Shown here piece by piece: positions 36,218 to 46,248 of a stretch of DNA of 64,000 bases (the first letter of the stretch is position 1; each line of letters opens with the position of its first letter). The DNA comes from Tetrastigma voinierianum (taxonomy: Eukaryota > Streptophyta > Magnoliopsida > Vitales > Vitaceae). The stretch is taken from contig JAEQBH010005286.1 of NCBI GenBank assembly GCA_016808115.1, forward strand, positions 457,501-521,500, in the 5' to 3' direction. A program made the translations under genes and the position numbers. The notes under the pieces were generated by a model, which saw only the letters and a list, made by a program, of their open reading frames with translations, was not told where the DNA came from and did no database searches.

Positions 36218-37434
36218 AGAATCTTGAAGAGCTAGAATTTTGTATAGTATCAAGTTGATTCAAAAGATCTCGTGTTGAATGCAAGTTGTTTTGTATGAAA
36301 TCCCCCGCAAATCTGCTTAACTAGAAATCGTGTTTTGTCTTACGTGGAACTTTAAAAAGTGAATACAAAATAAGTAAATCCTAATATGACTACATGTGCG
36401 CCCCTAATAAAACAAGGCATCATGAATTGCTCAAGTAGATTTGAGGTATCTGCTGATAGTGATAAAATTCCAAGACTCATCTCACCATTGTTTCGAGAGC
36501 TTGAGTTGAGTCGTTAAATGTTGCTATAGTTCACAAAACTTAAGTACGTAACATCAATGTTTTGAGCTTGAATTTATATAGACTGAGAAACAAGATTGTC
36601 TTTGAAGATATGGAGTCGTCCATCTCAAAAGTCAAGAGTTCCTTTGTTTACAATCGTTGGCCTGAGACTTTAAAATGTCCCTCATAAACTTTGTCGAGTT
36701 CATAGATTGAAGCTGAATTCCTTGTGAAGTCGGTAGTTTGCTTAGTTTTTCTCCCGCGCCTGGTATTAGGAGGGTTTTGGGGTCGTCTGGTTTTGCGTGT
36801 CGTTTTCTTTTGGGTCTGCTGGGTTTTCTTTAGTTTGTGCCAGCCGTGGTTCAGGTTGTTTCTTGTACTCTCTTCTACCACCATCTTTCTACCATGCAAA
36901 GAAAATATATGTATAGACTGAAGCTTAAGTGTATCGATACCATAATCGATAGTATAGAAACAAAAAAATATGCTTTCCGACGATGCAACATAGAATAGGT
37001 ATATCGCTTCTTATGGCCCTTATTATTAAAATTTATTAATTCAAACATAAAACTATTATTAAAAAGTGCTCATTTAAAAATAATAATTCAAACACTCGGT
37101 CATAAAAAAAAAGAATCTTTTCTCCTTTTCTACACTAAAATCATCTGAACTAAGCTACATGAAATTCTGAGTTGAAAGGTTGGTGAAGTTTTAAATGAAG
37201 CATATGGAAGGAAAAGGTGGCTAAATATGTCTCTTTAAATAATTAGATGCTTAAACTGATGCTACCTAATTCCTTTTAAATTTCTACTTCTTCACAAAAA
37301 TTTCAGGTAAATCTATGTTTATTTCTGTCTCAATATTTGATCGATCCTGTACTCTACTCTTTGTTGCATACTATGCATTTAGTTTGATTTCAGGTTGAAA
37401 ATCTTGAAATATTTTTTTTTCCTTTCATTATCAG

Positions 37435-38170
37435 ATGGAAGGAGGAAAATGGGAAGATTTGAACAAAGACCTTTTAATTGATAATTCTCAGAAGAGTTGG
37501 GATGGAGTCGCTATTGTTGGATGTCCCCTTATGTCTTGGTGTAAACCAACCTGGATCCTATGTGTTGGGAAATATCTCAATTTTCCGAAATACATAAAGA
37601 CTTTTGTTGTTTGGGATTACATTAACTCCATATCCAGGAAGAATAATAAGTGTGAATATGGTCACCGCTACTACATCTATGGATTGACGGAAGTTGGATG
37701 TCCTTTTCCTATCTCTTCATTCATTAAATTTGTGGTTAAACGAAGTCGTAGATGTGCTACTGAGCTTAGCCTTTCCATCTGCTGCCATGAACAGGCACTA
37801 ATGTATGCTGCCGAGGAGTAAGTTCCTTAAACTGTAATTACAGTTTTATGTGAATTTTTTTCTTCCAATGCAGCAGCTTAAATAGAATATATATTATAAA
37901 TGGCTTAATGTAATGTTGTTAATCGTTATTTTCAGGTGTCCTAAATTAATGACTTTGTATATCAATATTTCTGAGCATGTCAGTTTTGATTTGAACCCTG
38001 AACCTCATGAAAAGATAGGAATTATTCCAAAACTGCTGAGCAAGCTTAAAAATCTGAGAAATTGATTTTGGCAGAGGCATGCATTTTGGTGGTGTTGTTT
38101 TTCACCCATTTGATTTCACTACCAAATCTTAAGTATTTGGTTCTAGAAGGGACAAAAATCTATATGGGGG
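37435..38170 (+). pseudogene. F-box/LRR-like protein pseudogene, right-arm copy
   Basis: The inverted duplicate of 16985-17757. The frame opens MEGGKWEDLNKDLLIDN directly after an AG at 37434, as in the other copy, which suggests an upstream 5'-UTR intron. An early shift after LLID scrambles the F-box (SQKSWDGVAIVGCPL instead of the IFRRVGMESPLLDVPL frame seen in the partner). Later it regains CATELSLSICCHEQALMYAA, which resembles the LRR-start region of At3g48880-type proteins. An intron with GTAAGT at 37819 and TTTCAG at about 37935 leads to exon 2, CPKLMTLYINISEHVSFDL and IIPKLLSKLKNL, ended by TGA at about 38063. The two copies carry different lesions, so each decayed independently after duplication. 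Confidence 0.78.
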
Positions 38171-38261
38171 AATATCTAGTCATGATATTTGTAGCAAAAT
38201 AAACGTCAAATAGAAAGACAATAAACAAGAAAAATAACAAGAACACATAGATTTACGTGGT

Positions 38262-38632
38262 TTGGCTAATTTGACTTACGTCCATAGGCAGGAAGACACT
38301 TTTATTGATTGCGGCTTTCATATTATATATATACACGTGGTTTTAGCTTCTAATCCTGATTACAGTACAGCAAAACCAGCATACGAACATTGCTCTCTTC
38401 ACTGTTCTGATGCAAAAAAGGCACTAAATTCAGCAGCTATAGGGCTTAACAATGGCGTATATGATTTTGCCTATTGTCCTTACGTGAATCCGCTTATTTA
38501 TCAAAGCGCATGTCGGTATGAATTTATGCGAGTTCCAAGAACATCACTGGCGTGCCGGAAAATGTTGGAGTTTGGATTTGAAGGTCTTTGATATACTAAG
38601 TGAGGCTGCCTACATAATTATTGGGAAGCTGT
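38262..38632 (+). pseudogene. Plant invertase/pectin methylesterase inhibitor (PMEI) domain remnant
   Basis: The recognisable part starts at about 38345. The open frame reads SNPDYSTAKPAYEHCSLHCS, then ALNSAAIGLNNGVYDFAY, a later SACRYEFMR and finally RKMLEFGFEGL. The spacing of a C before a YSDA-like helix, a YDxAY helix, a C(x)xxF segment and an L(A)xR...GL(C)DI end follows the four-helix PMEI fold of secreted inhibitors of cell-wall enzymes. A two-base deletion at about 38590 removes the last cysteine. The next frame gives DILSEAAYIIIGKL and then TAA at 38630. No signal peptide or upstream half is present. The family call rests on pattern memory, so it is moderate. Confidence 0.5.
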
Positions 38633-38759
38633 AATTAATCAAGAGTACTTGTCTTCCATGACAACAAATAAAGCTTCGTGTTTTTTTTTATAAGTTGATA
38701 ATTTTGTCCCGAGACTCTAATGTTTTTTTTATAAATACATAATTTTGTCTAAGACTTGA

Positions 38760-40122
38760 TGTGACGCCCCAAACCCGGTGTAAGGTCCGCTGACTAACCT
38801 TCACAACCCGCCCACCCTACATGTCTCACGCTCATAAGACCTACACATGTGCAAATGGCCACTGGCCTACACATCATACTCATAAAATGTATATTTTACA
38901 AAAAGATTTATTTACAATTGTATTTAATTACACTTACACAAAACCTGGCTCCTGCCCGCACTCCATAAAACACAAGATAAGCGCCAACTTGGCCGCTTTC
39001 TTCGCCAAGGCCCCGACGCGTCCCATCCCCTAATTGTGTCTTCAAGACTTAAAGGGGGTCCCACGATGGGGCGAGCAGCCCAAAGAGTGGGCATCCCGGC
39101 ATTCCCACCTAAGTGCAGTAATGCAATGGCACACAAACATTCAAATACATGCTAATATATCACTCCATGCATATATTAACAAAATTAATTCGCATAAATC
39201 ATGTTATTCAATTTACAACAATAACATAAACTTAGCTCACATGGGCTAAGGTACAATCCGGTAGTTCATTCTGAACTGCCACAAAATACACCGCATGTTA
39301 TTTACTCATGGAAATAACACAACATCATTAATAAATCACACAAACAGCTGTGGATCTTGCCCAACCACTTAAAGATTTCTTCAATGGGTCCAAATCTTTG
39401 AACTCGAAATCACTACCATCCAGCCTCAACAACTCCTATCCACAGCATGGCCCTTAAACGAAAAGTAAAGCAAGTAGGAGAAAAACCCCTACCTTTCCCG
39501 GAGTTCGTCGAGACTCCCCAAAATCGTACTCCACGTGCAAATCCTGCCGTGGAGGAGCAACTTTGTCAGCTGGCTAGCTGAGTTCACGGCCCGATCGCCG
39601 GAAATTCTAGAGAGAAGGTAGAGCTTCTCTCTCTAAATTCCACACTTTCCCTCTCTCTTCCATTTGCTCTCTCCTCCTCTCTCTTCCTCTCCCAATGCAT
39701 TTGGTCAAGATTGGGACAAGAGACTTGTCCTCTCAACACCACATGTCAAATTCCTATTGGTTGAGAGGATTACACCTTATCCTCTTATCCAACCACTTGA
39801 GATTTCCCTCTAATGGCATGATGCCATGTGTCACATGTGATCCCACACTTGAGCTCATATTCGACTTGCCCATAGCTTGACACGTGGCGCCTCTTAGGCC
39901 ACTCCATAAAGGCCAAGTGTCCCCGCACTCCTTACATGCCTCAAAACGCGGAAATTTCCGACTATCCCGACCGACTAAATTCGACGTGGTAGCTAGATTT
40001 CGAGAGAAGATTCCAACGGTGAAGTCCGTTTTGTCATCCGAGATCTAGAAAAATTCCGGATTTTCAACCGAAATTACCATTTTATCCTTCCTTAGAAAAC
40101 ATGGATTTTCTGGGGTCTCACA
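38760..40122 (-). repeat. LTR (1363 bp) at the left edge of the composite element
   Basis: Plus-strand ends are TGTGACGCCCCAAACCCGGT and GGGGTCTCACA. Immediately right lies TTCTCCCCTTAAAAGAATTT, the reverse of a polypurine tract. Beside it, minus-strand VEFRDEILLRGECE resembles the C-terminus of chromovirus polyproteins. It is therefore a 3' LTR of a minus-strand element. It is shorter than and diverged from the other LTRs in the window, though it shares GAGATCTAGAAAAATTCC near its end. Confidence 0.8.
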
Positions 40123-40350
40123 TTCTCCCCTTAAAAGAATTTCGTCTCGAAATTCCACACACATACGCATCCAACCACGTGCATATGTAACCCTACACCA
40201 CCCAATTCCTGCTTGGTGTGTACACGATGACCTTTCCAAGGTCACAATCACCGACAATCCAATGGACCGTCAACCTAATCCATGTCATGAATGACATCCA
40301 TGTACCGAGCCCTTGCCGGCTCACCAACACCCAATGCAATTTCCAATGGG

Positions 40351-40558
40351 GTATCCCAATTTCGAGTCACTCCCGACTCCTATCACTCAACTCTAAGTCT
40401 ATGTGATAACTGACCGTGTGTTTTCATCTCGAGTCTCTCCCGACTCCTATCACTCAACTCTAAGTCTGGGTGATAACCATATCCGTATGTTTTCATCTCG
40501 AGTCTCTCCCGATTCCTATCACTCAACTCTAAGTCTGGGTGATAACCATGTCCGTGTG
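40351..40558. repeat. Three-copy 69-bp tandem repeat
   Basis: The unit contains TTTCATCTCGAGTCTCTCCC, GACTCCTATCACTCAACTCT, AAGTCTGGGTGATAACC and (A/G)TCCGTGTG. It starts near 40352, 40421 and 40490, giving a 69-bp period, with nearly identical second and third copies. It lies in the 3' untranslated part of the retrotransposon. Open frames through it simply repeat the same 23 residues and are not taken as a gene. Confidence 0.9.
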
Positions 40559-40699
40559 TTTTCTCTCTCTCGGGCAACAGAACCTTTCGGATGATACCGC
40601 AGGTCTCTTATACTCATACGCCTCGAGTTCCCATTGACTCCCTTAAACATGTATTTTTTTCCATGAATGAAAACCATTTCCAAACAAAAGTATTTGTTT

Positions 40700-41080
40700 T
40701 TAACCATGGACAACCCTCCAATATAAATAGTGGACATACTCCGATAATCAATTTTTGTGGACCACCCTCCGATGTATATCAATGGACAACCCTCCGAGTA
40801 TATCGATTGGACAACCCTCCGAGTATATCAATTGGACAACCCTCCGACGATTGATATTGTATGGACAACCCTCCGATGTATATCATATGGACAACCCTCC
40901 GAGTATATCAATGACAATCCGACGATTGATATTACATGGACAACCCCTCCGATGTATATCATATGGACAACCCTCCGAAAGATATCAATCGACAATCCTC
41001 CGACGATTGATATTATATACAACCCGATGTATATCATATGGACAACCCTCCGATTATATCAACTGACAACCCTCCATGTC
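40700..41080. repeat. Hairpin-rich CCCTCCGA satellite array
   Basis: GGACAACCCTCCGA recurs about a dozen times with short spacers of two kinds: GTATATCAATTG-like and CGATTGATATT-like. Because ATATCAAT and ATTGATAT are complementary, successive units can pair. Later units show a higher-order period of about 75 bases (GATGTATATCA at 40875, 40951 and 41026). The same motif occurs a few times inside the LTRs at 27.9, 34.9, 42.2 and, inverted, 59.9 kb, so this is an amplified LTR-derived motif. Confidence 0.85.
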
Positions 41081-41290
41081 AGAGCGACACACAATTCGAT
41101 AAATAATATTATTAGTCAACCCTCCGAACAATCCTCTCAAGAAACCACTCCATGCACTCACACCCATGTTATATATAAAATGTTACTGTGTACATGAACG
41201 CAATAATGCCAAACTGCGGCACCCAAATCCCAGGGTCAACCATGAGCAAAATCTCTGAAATCTCTAACTCACAACCCGTCCACCATAAGC
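41081..41290. other. Gypsy internal DNA, non-coding
   Basis: Degenerate internal sequence. CGCAATAATGCCA(A/T)ACTG with ACCCAA(A)TCCC and CCATGAGCA (41199-41250) matches 30136-30185 inside the gypsy element at 27-36 kb, linking the two families. No gene. Confidence 0.6.
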
Positions 41291-43878
41291 TGTGACGCCC
41301 CAAAACCCGGGGGTCCGTTGACTACCCGTCAACCTGCGGAAAATCTATACATCTCGGATCCTGAGACGCATACATGAGTAAAAATGCCTCTTGGGCTCAT
41401 AAACCAATACTCATAAACAAATATCACAACTATCTCCCAATTATCTCCCAATAATTCAATAGCTGATTATGTGACACCCGATCCCGGTCCGCTTGACTAT
41501 CCGTCAACCCGCTGAATACTGCGGAATGCTCCGGCCACCCGACATTTTCGCGAAAAATCGCAGTCTCCTTTGTACTGGGAGCCCACCCAAATACAAACCT
41601 ACATATACCCGTCCCAAACAAAGGCAATAGATTCAATATATCCAATATATCCAATCACATGAGTAATACGGCCACCAGTCTACAAACGATACTCATAATA
41701 CATACTAACTCATGAATCCAACTATATACTCCAAATAGTTACAAGAGTTACAATATTTTCACTTATACAACACAATACATTAAAATTAGACATTTCAATA
41801 CATGTATATCATCAACCAAAGCCACAACCCGACTTTCTTCCAATCCTCAATCCCTGGGGACGAGCCGTCCCTCGCACGCCCCCGTGACATGTAAAATAAT
41901 ATCCCCGGCCAGTGGTGAGTTAATGCTCTGCAGAGTGGAATCGCCCTAAGTGGGCTACTCACCTAAGTGCAAGCAATGTTCCAAAATAAACATACATTCA
42001 AGCAAATGCATGATCCTACTTGAATGTCTACATGACTAACTCGATCCCGAGTCCATCGATTTCTCTCACACTCGCCTAAGCCTCGCATGAGAATTATTAT
42101 ATTTATTTTTTTGTGGACAACCCTCCGATGTGTATATCAATCGGGCAAATCTACGATTGATATTATTTGTTTGTGACTACCCTCCGAAGGAATATCAATC
42201 AAGTAACCCGACGACGATACTTTGCTCGCGACTACCCTCCGATGAATATCAATTGGGCAACTCCGACGATTGATATTTTTAATTTGGACTACCCTCCGAT
42301 AATTAATATTTTTAGACAACCCTCCGAACCATTTTCTCTAGACTCATCTCAAGCACTCACTCCTATAGTCCTAGGGTGTTCCAATGCATATAATGTACGT
42401 GATGCCAATTCCAATACGCTTAATTCACGTGTAAATATATAAACATGCATATATTTACAAAAATTTAATTCACACAATTATGTCATGTAAAATTAATTAA
42501 TTCATACATCAAAATTAGCTCATCGCTAATGATCAAACACGAGCAATTCTACTTGAATTACTCGACCAAACATATTAATTCACAAAATTAATTTTGAGAA
42601 CACTCATTCCCAGAATGTTGAAAACCCCTACATTATTCCCGAAAAATCACTAATCGTCGGTTCACTTTGTGAATTCGAATTTCACGGCCATTTCCGGCCT
42701 CATTTCAATCAATACATGATTTATAGCATAATTTATGCCATTTTCACCCAAATGTACTCTATCACGCCATCGGGTTGCCCATTTTGTTCCAAAAATTGAG
42801 ACACCCGTCCCAAGTTTTGGGACCGATCAAACCGGCTGCTCATGGGCCTCACTAACTGGAACATCGAAAACACTTAAATAAAGCCAGAAAATCCAAGAGG
42901 AGAAACCCCTACCTCTCGGAGTTTATCAAAACTCACAAATCCGTACTCCACGCGTAGGCCGCCTCGCTGTGAGAACAGCCTTTCCTTTCTGTCCCGGATC
43001 GCGACGGTCGGATCGCCCGTATTTCTAGAGAGAAGTGTCTTACTCTCTCTTTAAAATCACCATTTCCCACCTTCTGCATCTCCCCTGTTTGGTCTTCCCT
43101 TTTTTTGGCTTCTTTTCACGTTTTGCTTATTTGAATTTGTGGGAGACAACATTGTACAACATTTTGTCTTTTAGTGCCACTTAAACAAACTCAAAACGAC
43201 TCATTTTTGTCTCCTTCTTTTCCAGCTATTCTAAGACTACCCGGGCAGTCCATTTCATCGCTCTACTCATGACACTTATGGCACATGAGCACGTGTTATG
43301 TGACTTCGCCGCATCGAAAAATCGATTTACTAAGACCAAACGACGCTTAAACGCAAATTCATTGCCTTTAATTCGATTTAAATTTTACTTAAGCAGCTAG
43401 ATTTCGCTAGAGAATTGCGACGGTGAAATCCATTTCATCATCTGAGATCTAGAGAATAAATTCCGGATTTTTAACCGAAATAACAAATTTGTAATCGAAA
43501 TTACGATTTTGCCATTTTTCCAAAAATTAGAATTTCTTGGGTCTTACAGATTAAACTTTTATACAAACATATATTAAAATCTACAACTCTAATACATGTT
43601 ATGTCCAAAAACCATCAAAGCCACAAACCGACTTCTTCAAAATCAGCCTCTAAATGAGCTGTCTTCTCGAGCACTCCCTGTACCTGAAAAGTATAATCCC
43701 TCGACAGGGTGAGCTAAAGCTCAGTAGTGGAATCACCCTAAATGGGTTACTCTCCACCTAAGTGCAATGCAATGCTCCAATTTAAACACACACTCAAGTA
43801 AATACGTGATCCTACTTGAATGTCTACATGATCACCCCATGTCACGAGTCCTCACAGACTCACTCACACTTGCCTAAG
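41291..43878 (-). repeat. Truncated LTR, interrupted by a nested solo LTR
   Basis: 41291-41469 starts TGTGACGCCCCAAAACCCGG and continues after the nested element from 43554. Its continuation (TTTTATACAAACATATA, CCATCAAAGCCACAAA, CTCGACAGGGTGAGC, CTTGCCTAAGCCAT) aligns with 44153-44633 of the next LTR copy. It stops abruptly at 43878, where an inverted segment begins. No coding content. Confidence 0.75.
41470..43548 (-). mobile_element. Nested solo LTR (2079 bp) with perfect GATTA target duplication
   Basis: Plus-strand ends are TGTGACACCCGATCCCGG and TTGGGTCTTACA, flanked by GATTA at 41465-41469 and 43549-43553. The LTR belongs to the same family as those at 27314 and 34223: it shares CACTCGCCTAAGCCTCG, the CCCTCCGATGAATATCAATT hairpin motif, TCTAGAGAGAAGTG and the ATCTAGAGAATAAATT tail. 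No internal region or second LTR remains, so it arose by LTR-LTR recombination after insertion into an older LTR. Confidence 0.92.
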
Positions 43879-44153
43879 CCATTGGATATGATAATGTAAA
43901 TTGCTCAAGTGAGCTAAATTGGGTGATGGTTGATGTGTTGAATTACATGTGTGTAATTGTAGTTGATTGCAAATATGCATATTGACATGTTGTGTAAATG
44001 ACATAATGCATTTTCTTATATGCACTGTAACCCAGAAGCCAGTGTGGGAGCATGACATGGTTTTTGTAAAAACTAGACATGGTTGCGAAAGGAATTTTGG
44101 CTGTGATGACATTCCTGAGAATCGGGTCGAGATGGGCCAACAGATGACGCCCC
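43879..44153. repeat. Inverted LTR fragment
   Basis: This piece is the reverse complement of about 44785-45056 in the adjacent LTR. TTGGGTGATGGTTGATGTG pairs with CATCAATCATCACCCAA, TGTGTAATTGTAGTTGATTG with its complement at about 44960, and GAGATGGGCCAACAG with CTGTTGGCCCATCTC. It directly joins a truncated LTR on the left and a complete LTR start on the right. It has the same polarity as the solo LTR at 13582-15662. Confidence 0.8.
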
Positions 44154-46243
44154 AAAACCCGGGGGTCCGTTGACTACCCGTCAACCTGCGGAAAATCTAT
44201 ACATCTCGGATCATGAGACGCATACATGAGTAAAATTGCCTCTTGGGCTCATAAATCAATACTCATCAAAACAAATATCACAACTATATTCCAATTATCT
44301 CCCAATAATTCAATAGTTGATTACACTTTTATACAAACATATAGTAAAATCAAATTCACATGTTATATCCAAAAGCATCAAAGCCATAAACTCGGGCTTC
44401 AAAATCACCTCTAAATGAACCTGCCTACTCGAGCTCCTTGTACCCGAAAAGTATAAATCCTCTATTGCAGTGAGCTACCCAAGAGTGGAGTCACCCTAAT
44501 GGGTTATCACCTAAGTGCATATGCAATGCTCCAAAATAACGCACACTCGTAAGTAAATACGCCGATCCCACTAATGTCTACATGATCACCCCGTCACGAG
44601 TCTCACCGACTCACTCACACTTGCCTAAGCCATGTATGAGAAAATAATCATTTTCAAACAAAACAAAACCTATCGGTTTTGAAAATACACTCACCGAACT
44701 TGCCTGCAAAAATATGAGACTACCCTCCGAGGCGAATTGGTTGGTGAGATTTCCGAAAGGGCCATGGTCCTCATCCGAAATGATCTGTTGGCCCATCTCT
44801 CAACCCAATTCTCCGGAATATCATCCCCGCGAAATCTTTCGCAAACTATGTCCGTTTACAAAAATCATGTCATGCACTCACACCTAGTTTTAGGGCACTA
44901 GTATATGAAATGCATTGTTATTTTTAAACCATTTATACAATATGACAATATGCATATTTTCAATCAACTACAATTACACACATGTAATTCAACACATCAA
45001 TCATCACCCAATTTAGCTCACTTGAGCAAAACATAATCTCATCTCCAATGGCTTACAACACAATTTTGTCTATAATCAGGTCATGGTGTTAACATTAAAT
45101 CATGTCTTAACCTATCTATTTCACACATACCAAGCCATTCGCTAATACAACCTATGGACGATTTTTGGTCCCATTCACACAAACCCGGACTGTTTTTAAC
45201 AAATTAAAATGAATTTGATCAGTCTCAGGCGTTTTACACGTCCAACCTTGGCTCCACTTTTGAAACCAATTTCCACGGCCACATCCAAATTTCTCTCCAC
45301 ACTCAAGACATGATTTATTTAATAAATCATCACATTACCACCCCAAACAGTCCCTAAACTCGCTACTTCTGACCGCACAAATGGGTCTCAAAATTCCAAC
45401 ACTTCGGTCCCCAAGATTCGGGACCCATCAAACGACCCTCACGACCTCAAACCAAACACAAACATCAACAAAGCACTTAAACCAAGAATAAACAAGTAGA
45501 TAAAACCCACCAAGGAGTTTGAAGAAACCCCTAAAATCGAGTCCACGCTGTCCCTCCAGAACAACTTCCTTCTTGTCGAAGGAACTGAATTTGGCCTGAC
45601 GCCTACAAATCTAGAGATAGAAGGAGGACACACTCCTCTCTAAAATGCAGTAACAAACCTTCCTCGTATCTCCTTTTCCTTTCTTCCTCTCCACGTTTTC
45701 TTTTCCTTTTCTTATTTCATTTTCCCATCATTCCTTCTTCTCATTTCTCTTTCTTTTTCTCTTTCATTTTCTCCTCATTTCCTCCTCTCACTTTGAATTT
45801 CTCTCCTCCTTTTTGAGCATTGACCGTATGGGTCAAAAGGAGGAAGTTTTCTCCCCTCCTTCCTCAAGCCAAATGTGTGGCTATCCATTTTCCATCCCTT
45901 TTTCTTTTATTTCATAATTTCTCTTTATGACATTATCATCACATGGCTAAATTTGAGCCATGGGATTCATTTCCCACACATGGCTAATTGTGAGCCACTC
46001 CTTTCAATGCCAAGTGTCATTCTCTCAGGTGCCATGGCACTCCACCCTCACCTTGCCATGTGTCATCCGACTCACGCTCAGCACCCGGAACCTCGACTAC
46101 ACGGAATTTAACGACTCACGCTGCTACTCAAATTTCGAGACGATTTACTGAGAATTCTTTTCATTATCCGGGAGATCTAGAAAATTTATTTTTACCGAAT
46201 TACTAATTTTACTTTTTGAGAAAATTGATTTTCTGGTTTCACA
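44153..46243 (-). repeat. LTR (2.1 kb) at the right edge of the composite element
   Basis: Begins ATGACGCCCCAAAACCCGGG (the canonical TGTGACGCC has mutated) and ends GATTTTCTGGTTTCACA. The first 180 bases are nearly identical to 41291-41469. The whole LTR aligns in reverse orientation with the solo LTR at 13582-15662. It carries CCCTCCGAGG only once, so it is a different subfamily from the hairpin-bearing LTRs. Confidence 0.8.
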
Positions 46244-46248
46244 CTTGA

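Larger units (their letters stand above)
23890..38345. repeat. Right arm of the giant imperfect inverted duplication
   Basis: The right-hand, reverse-complement partner of 15825-22665. Landmarks include ATGCATGACGTGACCAGCAG (23954, complement at about 22600), TTCCCATCCTCCATTTCG (24324), TTCAAAAACCACCTGAATCA (27059, complement at 19210) and ATATGGGGGAATATCTAG (38161, complement at about 17005). Arm-specific insertions are 24571-27005, with the possible kelch pseudogene, and the 8.9-kb gypsy element at 27314-36217. Polypyrimidine-rich DNA at 23840-24420 encodes nothing I can recognise despite one open frame of 155 codons. Confidence 0.82.
38760..46243 (-). mobile_element. Composite gypsy LTR element bounded by CTTGA target duplication
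   Basis: The block begins TGTGACGCCCC (38760) and ends TTTCACA (46243). It is flanked by identical CTTGA pentamers (38755-38759 and 46244-46248), as expected for one retrotransposon insertion. Beyond the flanks, similar AAAGCTTC(G/A)TGTTTTTTT phrases occur on both sides. Inside are an LTR of 1363 bp on the left, about 1.2 kb of internal DNA with satellites and no pol, a partial LTR interrupted by a solo LTR, an inverted LTR piece, and a 2.1-kb LTR on the right. The left and right LTRs differ in length and sequence, so the interior has been rebuilt by recombination, deletion and nesting. Confidence 0.65.

Noticed and set aside
40700..41080. Regular repeats with spacers resembling a CRISPR array
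   Set aside because: Repeat units are 13-14 bases with spacers that are themselves repeats, the motif recurs inside plant LTRs, and the sequence context is nuclear plant DNA. No cas genes are present.
40757..41197. Open frame of 146 codons through the satellite
   Set aside because: The translation only repeats the satellite motif (DNPP-type text) in register; similar frames appear in two other frames. Not a gene.
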